A stretch of DNA of 64,000 nucleotides from NCBI RefSeq assembly GCF_023101205.1, contig NZ_CP078078.1, positions 2,861,411-2,925,410 of the forward strand. The letters run 5' to 3'. The notes beneath the pieces are model-generated. The model had not been told where the DNA came from. It did not search any database and worked only from the letters and a program-made list of their open reading frames with translations. This stretch comes from Microbacterium aurugineum. GTDB lineage: Bacteria > Actinomycetota > Actinomycetes > Actinomycetales > Microbacteriaceae. Position numbers and translations under genes: made by a program. Numbering within the stretch: the stretch's first letter is position 1; each line of letters opens with the position of its first letter. Below, piece after piece: positions 16,338 to 24,240 of the stretch.

Positions 16338-17219
16338 TCAGCGGACCGCTCCGACCCAGATCCCCGAGGCCCAGGCCTGCTGCTCGCCGTTGCAGCCGAC
16401 CGAGCCCGGATAGCCCCGGACGGCAGCCATGCAGTTGGCCAGGAACTCCGGGTCGCCGCCGAACAAGGAAGCGTACGCACCCGACGACGTCAGCGCACCC
16501 CAGACCCGGAACTGGTAGATGTGCGCGAGCTCGTGCGCCATCGCCCAGTTCAATCGCCCCGAGCTCCAGTTGGCGATGTCGGCGCGGTACTTGATGTACC
16601 CGTTGCTGTTGGCACATGCCGGTGCACTCCCGCCCGCGCACGACGAGGACTCGTACAACCCCACCCCGCCGCCCCCGACGAGGTCCAGTGCCGCCCGCAC
16701 CCGGGCGTAGCCGCCGGGACCGCTCGAGGTCCAGGCCGGCCCTCCCGGTCCGGCGCTCTGCGCGGCGAGCGCGGCCTGTGCGGCCCGTGCCGCTTGGACC
16801 TCGGTGCCGACCTTCTCCGTCAGCGCATGCACCGTCGCGGTCGCCGCCGTCACCGTGTCCGGGTTCACCTTCTCGGCCAGCACCGTCTGCTGGGCGGAGA
16901 GGGCAGCGGCCCGGTGCGCGGCCGTGTCGACCACCCCTCGCGCCCCGTCCAGAGCGGCGGCGAAGGCGGTGAGCTCGGTCACGAAGGCCGGACGGACGGC
17001 GAGCACCGCCGCACGTTCCGCGGTGTCCCGCTCGGCACGATCGACCGCCCCGTCGAGATAGTCGGTGCGCTGGGTCGTCTCGTGGTACTCCCGGGTGAGG
17101 GAGCTCAGCTCGGCCACCGCCACCGCACGTTCCTGGTCCAGCGCGTTCGCCCGCGCGAGCACCCCGGCGGAGAGCATCACCGTCATCGCGACCACGACCG
17201 CCAGCATCCGGCGGATCAT
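16338..17219 (-). CDS. Secreted or membrane-anchored protein with HExxH metalloprotease-like motif
   Basis: A 293-aa protein with an N-terminal membrane/signal segment (about 5-24), an Ala/Glu/Thr-rich helical stalk (about 28-155), and a C-terminal domain containing AHELAHIYQF (HELAH at 229-233). Glu258 follows 25 residues after the second His, a spacing compatible with a gluzincin third ligand. Cys263 and Cys276 could form a disulfide. A zinc peptidase at the cell surface is therefore plausible, but no closer family was recognised. The start overlaps the preceding small gene by 4 nt, so the two are coupled, and both combine one membrane segment with a coiled stalk. Confidence 0.7.
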   Translation of the reverse strand: MIRRMLAVVVAMTVMLSAGVLARANALDQERAVAVAELSSLTREYHETTQRTDYLDGAVDRAERDTAERAAVLAVRPAFVTELTAFAAALDGARGVVDTAAHRAAALSAQQTVLAEKVNPDTVTAATATVHALTEKVGTEVQAARAAQAALAAQSAGPGGPAWTSSGPGGYARVRAALDLVGGGGVGLYESSSCAGGSAPACANSNGYIKYRADIANWSSGRLNWAMAHELAHIYQFRVWGALTSSGAYASLFGGDPEFLANCMAAVRGYPGSVGCNGEQQAWASGIWVGAVR

Positions 17220-17461
17220 GGCAGGAACCCCGTGGTATCCGCGATCTCGCCATCCTGCTCGGCGATCTGCGAACGGAGGGCGGTGAGCTTCTCAGCGAGC
17301 TCCAGATTCTCGCCCTGAGACTCATCCAGAGCACGCTCGACTCTCACGATCTCCGCCTTGACGGCATCGACGGCGGCTGCACGCTCCTGGTCGGCGAGCG
17401 CCACGACGACCACTCCGCCGAGCAGCAACAGGCATCCGACCGCGACAGCAAGATTCCGCAT
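17216..17461 (-). CDS. Small single-pass membrane protein with coiled coil
   Basis: An 81-aa protein: MRNLAVAVGCLLLLGGVVVV forms one membrane segment, followed by a charged coiled coil (about 25-75; VERALDESQGENLELAEKL). The ATG at 17461 has GGGGAGCGAG upstream and places the membrane helix first; a longer frame upstream is unlikely. The architecture recalls FtsL/DivIC- or FtsB-like small bitopic proteins, but no division genes are nearby and no specific motif supports that. It is translationally coupled (ATGA) to the downstream HExxH-protein gene and may be its partner. Confidence 0.65.
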   Translation of the reverse strand: MRNLAVAVGCLLLLGGVVVVALADQERAAAVDAVKAEIVRVERALDESQGENLELAEKLTALRSQIAEQDGEIADTTGFLP

Positions 17462-17570
17462 CTCGCTCCCCAGAACAGCGCAACATTTCCGGACCGACTC
17501 CGATCGAACCAATATACAACCGATGCCGTCGCCGGTGCCCCTGACTTCGCGCGGCCGACCGTCGTCGCGA

Positions 17571-18236
17571 TCAGACCATCAGGTCGCTGCTGCGCGCGAG
17601 GCGGCGTTCCGCGGCGGCCTGGCCGCTGGCGAGGTGCGCCGGGATGATGCGGCGGAGCGCTGCCGTGTCACGAGCCGTCATGGTTTCCAGGATGATGCGA
17701 TGCTCGTCGGCCATCGCGAGGAGGTCGTCGTGCTGACCGAAGAGCCACCTCAGACGCGTGAGGAACACCGCGATGAGTTCCCCGAACATCTCGTTCCCGG
17801 CCAGCTCGACCGCGATCTCGTGGAACTCCGCTGCGGCGATCCTCGCGGCCTCGGCGTCATCTGCTTCGGCGGCAGCGAGCTCGCGCTCATAGGCGCCGCG
17901 CATCCGGACGATGCCGGCCTCGTCGTGCCGCTCCGCCGCGAAGACGAAGATCAGCGTCTCGATGGCCTCGCGCACCTCAGCGAAGTCCTGGATGTCACGT
18001 CGCGTGAACTCGCGCACGACGGCCCAGGTGCGGGGGCGGGCGACGACGACCCCTTCGGCGACCAGCGTGCGGATGGCCTCGCGGACGGGAAGGCGGGACA
18101 CGTTCAGCTCAGCCGCGATGTCGCGCTCCACGAGCCGGGAGCCGGGGGCGCGCCGCCCGAGCACGATGTCGTCACGGAGAATCCTCGTGACCCTCACCGA
18201 CTCGAGTTCACCGTTTCCCCCCACAGCCCCCGCCAT
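17571..18236 (-). CDS. GntR/FadR-type transcriptional regulator (FCD domain)
   Basis: A 221-aa regulator with a winged-helix domain (about 10-75; LVERDIAAELNVSRLPVREA) and an all-helical FCD effector domain (about 85-210) whose metal-site histidines include the FHEI and EHRIIL segments. FCD regulators respond to small carboxylic acids. The start is set at ATG 18236. It lies 6 nt after GAGAAT in a promoter with TTGATG 17 nt further up, whereas the longer frame would start inside the operator. The gene downstream of the F420-reductase-like gene may share regulation with it, but has its own promoter. Confidence 0.9.
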   Translation of the reverse strand: MAGAVGGNGELESVRVTRILRDDIVLGRRAPGSRLVERDIAAELNVSRLPVREAIRTLVAEGVVVARPRTWAVVREFTRRDIQDFAEVREAIETLIFVFAAERHDEAGIVRMRGAYERELAAAEADDAEAARIAAAEFHEIAVELAGNEMFGELIAVFLTRLRWLFGQHDDLLAMADEHRIILETMTARDTAALRRIIPAHLASGQAAAERRLARSSDLMV

Positions 18237-18242
18237 CTGGGC

Positions 18243-18287
18243 ATTCTCGCACTCCGGGGTCGGATCATCAACTTTTTGGTATCCCAA
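18243..18287 (-). promoter_or_regulatory. Promoter and GntR-type operator for the GntR gene
   Basis: On the minus strand, TTGATG (18271-18266), a 17-nt spacer and GAGAAT (18248-18243) end 6 nt before the ATG, predicting a leaderless transcript. Four nt upstream of the -35, TTGGTATCCCAA (18276-18287) is the TTGG-N4-CCAA type of half-site pair often bound by GntR/FadR regulators. Autoregulation is likely but inferred. Confidence 0.65.
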
Positions 18288-18360
18288 CACGCCCGGCCGT
18301 GCGCGCCCCGAGCGGGCACGACGAGTGCGGGATGCACCCCCACGCCCGCCCGGGATCCGA

Positions 18361-19002
18361 TCAGGGCAGCCGGTTGGCGGCGGCGATGTTCGCGGTCAGC
18401 TCCGCGGCGTTCTGCCGCACGACATACGCGGGACGATCGCGCTCGACCCGCCACGACTCGCTGAGCGGCCCGACGTTGACCGTGTCGAAGCCGGCCTCGT
18501 CGTAGAAGCGCGTCACGAACGCGACGGCCTCCGCGTCGTCACCGGCCGTGGCCAGCGCGCGTCGATCAGCGGTCCCGGCCGGCGTGCCGTCCGCGGTGAT
18601 CTCGGACGCGTAGATGTGATTGAACGCCTTCGCGATCCTCGACGTCGGGAGCGCGCGCTGCACGAGCTCCGACGTCGTGGTCTCCCCCTTGTCGAGAGCC
18701 TCGATGCGCCCGTCGCGCTCGAAGTAGTAGTTGTTGGTGTCGAGCACGATCTTGCCTGCCAGCTGCTCGGCCGGGAGCTTGTCGATCGCATGGAGCGGCA
18801 CGGTCACGACCGCGATGTCCGCTGCGGCGGCGGCATCCTCCGCGGTGGCCGCCTTCGCCCGCGGTCCGAGCTCGGCGACGAGGTCGGCGAGGGTCTCCGG
18901 CCCGCGCGAGTTCGCGATCACGACGTCATAGCCGTTCGCCACCGCCACCCGGGCGACCTGGCTGCCGATGTGTCCTGCACCGATGATTCCGAGAGTTGTC
19001 AT
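18361..19002 (-). CDS. NADPH-dependent F420 reductase-like oxidoreductase
   Basis: A 213-aa Rossmann-fold protein with LGIIGAGHIGSQVARVA (GxGxxG, about residues 4-20), then IANSRGPETL, the usual NADP-phosphate-binding loop of this family, and VVTVPLHAI. The fold matches the F420:NADP oxidoreductase/6-phosphogluconate-dehydrogenase-like group (F420_oxidored domain). Whether it uses F420 cannot be told; many actinobacterial members are general NADP-dependent reductases. It is transcribed toward the GntR gene with a 124-bp gap that contains the GntR operator. Confidence 0.85.
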   Translation of the reverse strand: MTTLGIIGAGHIGSQVARVAVANGYDVVIANSRGPETLADLVAELGPRAKAATAEDAAAAADIAVVTVPLHAIDKLPAEQLAGKIVLDTNNYYFERDGRIEALDKGETTTSELVQRALPTSRIAKAFNHIYASEITADGTPAGTADRRALATAGDDAEAVAFVTRFYDEAGFDTVNVGPLSESWRVERDRPAYVVRQNAAELTANIAAANRLP

Positions 19003-19059
19003 GTTCGGCCCAACGCAGCTCGCGCGTGACTATTCCCGTCGCGTCCTCCGCTGAGGACC

Positions 19060-20001
19060 TCAGAGCTCCCGAAGCAGGCTCTCCTCCGTGCGGCGATAGC
19101 CGAGCTGCTCGTACAGGTCGATCGCGCCGGTGTTGAAGCCGAAGACGTGCAGCCCGATGGAGTCCGCACCGAGCCGGCGGGCCTCGCGTTCGGCGGCGTG
19201 CATCAGCGCACGCCCGTATCCCTTGCGACGCTCAGCGGTGTCGACCTCGATGTCGAGCACGAAAGCATGAGGGCGACCGTCACGGACGCGCATGCCGAGC
19301 CAGAGGATCCCGACCTCCGCACCGTCCACCGAGGCGGTGAACAGTGCCTGCCCCTTCGTCTCCACTCCCTCCGGAAGCTCCGCGACCAGCTGGCGATGCG
19401 ATTCGGCCGCCGCTTCCTCGGGCGAGTATCGGCCGGAGGCGACGAGATCGTCGGCGAACCCTTTCTCCGAGGCGGCGACGAACCGGGGGAACCGCTCGGC
19501 CGTCATGGGCACGACGTCCACGTGCACGGGAACCTCCCGCACCGGCAACGGCTCGAGGACCATCTGGATCGACGCCACCTCGAACCCGCGCCCCTCCAGG
19601 AGAGCGTGACCCGCCGCGTCGTGCGGGAACAGCGGTGCGCTGATCCGCGCCACGCCCCGGTCGCTCGCGATCGCCAGGATCTGCGCGAGCACATCATCGT
19701 TCCGGGCATCGGAGAGGGGCTCCTCGACGGCGAGCTCGAGAAGGAAGAGCTTGTGTTCGCCGACCGCGAGCCAGAGGGTGCCGAGCTCGCGTTCGTGCTC
19801 GTCCACGATGCGCAGGATCCGCACGGTCGGGGTCGCGAGGCCGTCCGGCAGCAGCTCCGCGAAGAACGCGTCCGCGAAGTCGACCGCGTCCGCGCCGATC
19901 CGGTACCCCGACGCCCGGTTGCCGTCGATGACCCGTTGCCTGGCCGCGCTGCGCCACTCCTCGAAGCGTTCGGCGGGCAGAGGACTCAGCTGCAGAGGCA
20001 T
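19060..20001 (-). CDS. GNAT-family N-acetyltransferase
   Basis: A 313-aa protein with a C-terminal GNAT domain (about 165-310). The acetyl-CoA loop RRKGYGRALMHAAEREARRL and the following strand SIGLHVFGFNTGAIDLYEQL, YRRTEE, are diagnostic. The N-terminal half (about 1-150) looks like a degenerate second GNAT fold, as in tandem-GNAT proteins. The acceptor (an amine on a small molecule or protein) cannot be deduced. ATG 20001 is preferred over a GTG five codons upstream. It follows sufU by 16 bp in the same direction and may be co-transcribed with sufS-sufU. Confidence 0.85.
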   Translation of the reverse strand: MPLQLSPLPAERFEEWRSAARQRVIDGNRASGYRIGADAVDFADAFFAELLPDGLATPTVRILRIVDEHERELGTLWLAVGEHKLFLLELAVEEPLSDARNDDVLAQILAIASDRGVARISAPLFPHDAAGHALLEGRGFEVASIQMVLEPLPVREVPVHVDVVPMTAERFPRFVAASEKGFADDLVASGRYSPEEAAAESHRQLVAELPEGVETKGQALFTASVDGAEVGILWLGMRVRDGRPHAFVLDIEVDTAERRKGYGRALMHAAEREARRLGADSIGLHVFGFNTGAIDLYEQLGYRRTEESLLREL

Positions 20002-20017
20002 GCGTCCATCCTGCACC

Positions 20018-20452
20018 TCACCCGCGTGTGAGCGCGTCCTCCGCGGCGACCCAGGCGAGCATGGCGCACTTCACGCGGGCCACGTACTTCGACACCCCTC
20101 CGAGAGCGGCCGCATCTCCGAGCAGCTCCTCGTCCGGTTCGATCTTCCCCCGCGACCTCATCGCCTCGCGGAACGCGGTGATCCGCACTTCGAGCTCCGC
20201 GACGGTCAGCCCTTCGGCGAGTTCGGCGAGCAGGGACGCCGACGCCTGGGAGATGGCGCATCCGTGTCCTTCCCACGCGATCGCCTCGACGCCGCCGTCG
20301 GGACCACGATGCACTTGCAGCGTGATCTCGTCACCGCACGTCGGGTTCAGCTGGTGCGACTGCGCCGCGATCTCGCCACGCAGACCGTATCCGTGCGGAG
20401 TGCGTGAGTGGTCCAGGATCAGCTCCTGGTACAGGTTCTGCAGGTCGCTCAT
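20018..20452 (-). CDS. sufU: SufU-type zinc-dependent sulfurtransferase / Fe-S scaffold-like protein
   Basis: A 144-aa SufU protein with the zinc/active-site residues Cys39 (NPTCGDE, with Asp41), Cys65 (GHGCAISQAS) and Cys129 (VKCAML). SufU accepts persulfide from SufS and passes sulfur to Fe-S cluster assembly. The loop between the second and third Cys is of the longer SufU type rather than IscU. Its ATG overlaps the sufS stop by 4 nt, and GGAGGGG lies before it. The sufBCD genes are not in this window, so the pair is separated from the rest of the system. Confidence 0.93.
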   Translation of the reverse strand: MSDLQNLYQELILDHSRTPHGYGLRGEIAAQSHQLNPTCGDEITLQVHRGPDGGVEAIAWEGHGCAISQASASLLAELAEGLTVAELEVRITAFREAMRSRGKIEPDEELLGDAAALGGVSKYVARVKCAMLAWVAAEDALTRG

Positions 20453-21756
20453 ACGCCCCTCCGGAAGAAGTCGATCGCTCCGGCGACGCCCTCGATCACG
20501 GCGTCCACCTCGGCATCGGTCGTGTACAGGTAGGTACTCGCCCTCGTGGACGAGGTCACTCCGAGGCGCCGATGCAGCGGCTGCGCACAGTGGTGCCCGA
20601 CCCGCACGGCGATCCCGCGGTCGTCGAGGAACTGCCCCACATCGTGGGAGTGGATGCCGGCGACGTCGAAGCTCGCCAGGCCCACGCGCGGGAGATCGAT
20701 GTCGGCGCCGAGCACGCGGACCCCGTTGATCGCCCCCAGACCGTCGACGAGGCGCCGACCGAACGCGGCCTCGTGCGCGGCGATGCGCGACATCCCCACC
20801 TCGGTCAGATAGTCCACGGCCGCGGCGAGCGCGATGGCCTGCGACACCCGTTGCGTGCCCGCCTCGAACCGCTGCGGCGGCGGAAGGTATTCGGCCTCCG
20901 TCGTCGTCACCGTGGTGATCATGGACCCGCCGGTGAGGAATGGCGGCATCGCGGCCAGCACCTCGCGCCGACCGTAGAGCGCGCCGATCCCGGTGGGGCC
21001 GAGCATCTTGTGCCCGGACAGCACGGCGAAGTCGACGTCGAGCGCCCGCACGTCGAGCGTGAGATGCGGCGCCGACTGGCACGCATCGAGCACGGTCAGC
21101 GCGCCGACCTGGCGGGCCGCGGTGACGAGGGTCTCGACCGGATTGATCACGCCGAGCACGTTCGAGACGTGCGTGAACGCCACGAGCTTCGTGCGTGCGG
21201 TGATCAGGTCGGCGGCGACGTCGAGCCGCAGCGCGCCATCGTCGTCGAGCGGGATGACCTTCAGCGTCGCCCCGGTCCGCGCGGCGAGTTCCTGCCACGG
21301 GATGAGGTTCGCGTGGTGCTCCATCTCGGTGGTGACGATCTCGTCTCCCTCGCGGAGGCGGAATCGTTCGGCCGCCGCTCCCCCACGCCCGAGTGACGCG
21401 TTCGAGAGTGAGTACGCGATGAGGTTGATCGCCTCCGTCGCATTCGACGTCCAGACGATCTCGTCCTCGTCCGCCCCCACGAACCGTGCGATCGTGCCGC
21501 GGGCCTCTTCGAACAGCTCCGTCGCCTCTGCTGCCAGGGTGTGAGCGCCGCGGTGCACGGCGGAGTTCAGAGTGGTCGAGAACTCGCGCTCGGCGTCGAG
21601 CACCGCGAACGGGCGCTGCGCGGTCGCCCCGGAATCGAGGTACACCAGGGGATGCCCCTGCACCTGTGTGTGCAGGATCGGGAAGTCCTCACGGATTCGC
21701 CGCACCTCGTCCTCACTCAGGGGGGCGATCACGTCGACGCCGGAAGAAACGCTCAT
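20449..21756 (-). CDS. sufS: Cysteine desulfurase SufS
   Basis: A 435-aa class-V PLP enzyme with the cofactor lysine Lys250 in LSGHKMLGPTG, the substrate-binding region SNATEAINLIAYS and the persulfide cysteine Cys390 in VGHHCAQPLH, within the short group-II loop. It removes sulfur from cysteine to give alanine and an enzyme persulfide, which SufU receives. It is translationally coupled to sufU. Length is slightly over the usual 405-415 because of a short N-terminal extension (about 18 residues). Confidence 0.95.
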   Translation of the reverse strand: MSVSSGVDVIAPLSEDEVRRIREDFPILHTQVQGHPLVYLDSGATAQRPFAVLDAEREFSTTLNSAVHRGAHTLAAEATELFEEARGTIARFVGADEDEIVWTSNATEAINLIAYSLSNASLGRGGAAAERFRLREGDEIVTTEMEHHANLIPWQELAARTGATLKVIPLDDDGALRLDVAADLITARTKLVAFTHVSNVLGVINPVETLVTAARQVGALTVLDACQSAPHLTLDVRALDVDFAVLSGHKMLGPTGIGALYGRREVLAAMPPFLTGGSMITTVTTTEAEYLPPPQRFEAGTQRVSQAIALAAAVDYLTEVGMSRIAAHEAAFGRRLVDGLGAINGVRVLGADIDLPRVGLASFDVAGIHSHDVGQFLDDRGIAVRVGHHCAQPLHRRLGVTSSTRASTYLYTTDAEVDAVIEGVAGAIDFFRRGV

Positions 21757-21838
21757 CGTTCCAGTTTCCCACCTGCACGACAGGCGTGGGCCCGCACGAT
21801 CGCTCGACCGCGGACGTCCGCCCCTCTAGGCTCGACCC

Positions 21839-22486
21839 ATGATCGCCCCCGACACACTGCTCGCCCTCATCGCGGCGGCGTTCGTGATGGTGGTGATCCC
21901 GGGCCCCACCGTGCTGTTCACGATCGGACGGGCGATGTCGCTCGGGCGGATGGGCGGGTTCCTCAGCATCCTCGGGACAGCCGCCGGCTCGATCGTGCTC
22001 TTCGTCGGCGTCGCACTCGGTGTCGGCACCGTCATCGCGCAATCGGTCCTGCTGTTCACGATCATCAAGGTGCTCGGCGCCGGGTACCTCGTCTACCTCG
22101 GCGTCCAGGCGATCCGCCACCGGAAGGACGCGGCGCGAGCTCTCGTCGCGGAGCAGGCGAGACGCTCCGGATGGCGTCTGCTCCTCGAAGGATTCGTGGT
22201 CGGCGTCACCAACCCGAAATCGATCGCGTTCTTCCTCGCGATCCTGCCGCAGTTCGTCGACCTGCAAGCCGGGTCGGTGCCCGCCCAGCTCTTCGTGCTC
22301 GGTGTGATCGTCGTGGCGATCGGTGTGACCTGCGACGCGGTGTGGGTGCTTCTCGCCAGTGCGGCGCGCGGGTGGTTCGGCCGCTCTCCGCGGCGAATCG
22401 AAGCGATGGGCGCGACCGGAGGCGGGCTCATGATCGCTCTCGGCGCGTTCCTGCTCGTGTGGAGCGAGAAACCTGCGACCGCCTGA
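21839..22486 (+). CDS. LysE/RhtB-family amino-acid exporter
   Basis: A 215-aa membrane protein with six predicted segments, starting LLALIAAAFVMVVIPGPTVLF. The PGPT motif near residue 22 and GVTNPKSIAFFLAILPQF (about 121-138) are LysE-family signatures. It exports amino acids or related metabolites across the cytoplasmic membrane. TAGGCT (21827-21832) lies 6 nt before the ATG, with TCGACC 17 nt further up, consistent with a leaderless mRNA. It is divergent from sufS and stands alone. The substrate is unknown. Confidence 0.92.
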   Translation: MIAPDTLLALIAAAFVMVVIPGPTVLFTIGRAMSLGRMGGFLSILGTAAGSIVLFVGVALGVGTVIAQSVLLFTIIKVLGAGYLVYLGVQAIRHRKDAARALVAEQARRSGWRLLLEGFVVGVTNPKSIAFFLAILPQFVDLQAGSVPAQLFVLGVIVVAIGVTCDAVWVLLASAARGWFGRSPRRIEAMGATGGGLMIALGAFLLVWSEKPATA

Positions 22487-22511
22487 GCGGCCGGCGACGA
22501 GATACGCGGAC

Positions 22512-23312
22512 TCACATGCGGGCGAACCGCGCGCGGGCGATGCAGAACACGCCGTAGACCGCCAGTCCCACCCCGACGGCACCGAGGAGGACGGGCCCGA
22601 ACGGCAGCACCAGCAGGCTGTGCAGAGCAGCGTCCAACCCCGCTCCCTTCTCCGGATCCTGCGTCACGGCCGCCACCACGAAGAGCACCCCGGTCACCCC
22701 GACGGCGATGCCCTTGCCGAAGTACCCGATGACGCCGAGCGTGACGATGCCGCCGCGGGCGACTCCGGAGGGGAGGTCGAGCAGCTTCTCGAACCCGCGG
22801 GTGAACCCGCCGACGATGAAGCCGACCCCGACTCCCGCGACGGACAGGCCGATGACGACGAGCAGTGCCACTCCCCCGGGGGCCGCCAGCACGACCGCGC
22901 TGAGGGTCTTCGACGCCTTCTCCGAGTCGGCGTGGCCACCCACCGCGTAGATGAACGCCATGCCTCCGACGACGAGGTAGGCGAGGGAGATGCCGACGAG
23001 CTTGATCCGCTGACCCCACTTCTTCGTCTCGGCGGGATCGCTCGCGAGGAAGGCACTCGCGACCTGCCAGGCCGCCAGGGCGAACAGCCCCACGGCGATG
23101 AGCACCAGCAGCAACCCTCCCACGGGATTCTGACGGATCTGCTCCATCGCTCCGTCCTGATCCGCGTCACCGGATGCGCCCGCGGCGATGGAGATGGCGA
23201 TGGAGCCGAGGACGACGTGGATCAGCCCGAGCACCACGAAGCCTGCGCGCGCGATCCTTCGGAAGGCGGAGGAATCCTTGGCGACCCGTGCGGCGTGCTT
23301 GACCGTGCTCAT
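22512..23312 (-). CDS. DUF1206 membrane protein
   Basis: A 266-aa integral membrane protein with three repeats of a two-helix unit (ARAGFVVLGLIHVVLGSIAI; KLVGISLAYLVVGGMAFIYA; ARGGIVTLGVIGYFGKGIAV). This is the internal triplication expected for DUF1206. Function is unknown in the family. ATG 23312 is selected because TACTCT ends 6 nt before it and because the upstream extension is short and unlikely. It is convergent with the LysE gene. Confidence 0.88.
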   Translation of the reverse strand: MSTVKHAARVAKDSSAFRRIARAGFVVLGLIHVVLGSIAISIAAGASGDADQDGAMEQIRQNPVGGLLLVLIAVGLFALAAWQVASAFLASDPAETKKWGQRIKLVGISLAYLVVGGMAFIYAVGGHADSEKASKTLSAVVLAAPGGVALLVVIGLSVAGVGVGFIVGGFTRGFEKLLDLPSGVARGGIVTLGVIGYFGKGIAVGVTGVLFVVAAVTQDPEKGAGLDAALHSLLVLPFGPVLLGAVGVGLAVYGVFCIARARFARM

Positions 23313-23380
23313 CGATGAAGAGTATCCGTCACGGCACACCGCCAGAAGAGGCTTGATTTCACGACGCAGTCGTGCGGGCG

Positions 23381-24016
23381 TCAGGTGGTCGGTGCCACCG
23401 GCTGCCGGAGGATCGTGCGCAGCTTCGCCGGATCGCTGCGACGCGGATCGCTCAGATAGATCTCATGGTGCCGCCCTCGCATCCGCAGCCCGTTCTCGGG
23501 GATGAAGCGGTGATGGAGATCGTCGAGCACGGGACCCTCGTCATCGAAGGGGCCGAGGTGCAGGGTCTGCACACAGATTCCTTCGTCGAGGGTCTCCAGT
23601 CGCACGCCTCCGAGTGCGGGCAACGGCTCCTTCTTCTTCGCCGCCTTCTGCGCCACGGCCTCCACGGCGTCGGTGAACATCTCCGCGGTGATGTGGTCGC
23701 CGACCATGATCATCATCGTCCACAGCCACGCCGACTTGTCGCGACGAGAGGTGAACGACTCCATGTCGGGCGCATGCCAGAGTCCTTCGAGTGGCATCAC
23801 CACGGTGTCGATGCCGAGTTCCTTCCGGCTGGCGAACTTGAGCGTGTACGCCACCGGGAACAGTGCGGAGACGGCTTCGGCGTACGCAGGAGCCGTGTTC
23901 GGATCCCCCGCTCCATCGATCGCCAGATACTGCAGAGGGGGAACCTCGACGACACGGAACTCACCCCGTTTCGCCTGGTACGCATCGAGTGTCTTCTTCG
24001 GGTCGATCGCCGCCAT
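23381..24016 (-). CDS. GyrI-like small-molecule-binding domain protein
   Basis: A 211-aa protein with a SOUL/GyrI-like fold: RVVEVPPLQYLAIDGAGDPN (about 22-41) opens the domain and CVQTLHLGPFDDEGPVLDDL (about 149-168) is the conserved second half. Related domains bind drugs or gyrase, but stand-alone members of this type have no fixed role. The ATG at 24016 follows AGGGAGG. It is a single gene between DUF1206 and the MetS/MetP pair in the same direction, with no clear operon. Confidence 0.85.
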   Translation of the reverse strand: MAAIDPKKTLDAYQAKRGEFRVVEVPPLQYLAIDGAGDPNTAPAYAEAVSALFPVAYTLKFASRKELGIDTVVMPLEGLWHAPDMESFTSRRDKSAWLWTMMIMVGDHITAEMFTDAVEAVAQKAAKKKEPLPALGGVRLETLDEGICVQTLHLGPFDDEGPVLDDLHHRFIPENGLRMRGRHHEIYLSDPRRSDPAKLRTILRQPVAPTT

Positions 24017-24105
24017 GACGTGCCTCCCTGGGTCGTGTGCCCAGTCTTGCATCGAGGTCCGACACCCGCACCCGACTTCTGCGGTCGGATGCGGTCATCT
24101 CCCGC

Positions 24106-24240
24106 TCAGAGCTCGACGGGCGGAGCGGGCTCCGTCTCGGCTTCTTCCGGGTGACGAGCGAGGTTCACGATCCCGGCGACCAAGCCGCCCCAGACCGTGA
24201 CCATCGCGATGATCATCATGACAATCGCCGTCGTGGTCAT
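24106..24240 (-). CDS. metS: MetS small subunit of the methionine/alanine transporter
   Basis: A 44-aa protein, MTTTAIVMMIIAMVTVWGG in its first half, forming one membrane helix followed by the polar tail NLARHPEEAETEPAPPVEL. Size, sequence and position match MetS, the accessory subunit first known from corynebacteria that is required with MetP for sodium-dependent uptake of methionine and alanine. Its ATG overlaps the metP stop by 4 nt, so the two are made in coupled fashion. Confidence 0.9.
   Translation of the reverse strand: MTTTAIVMMIIAMVTVWGGLVAGIVNLARHPEEAETEPAPPVEL

Noticed and set aside
17216..17461. FtsL/DivIC-type division protein
   Set aside because: Architecture is similar, but there is no division gene nearby and no specific motif, so only the structural description is kept.
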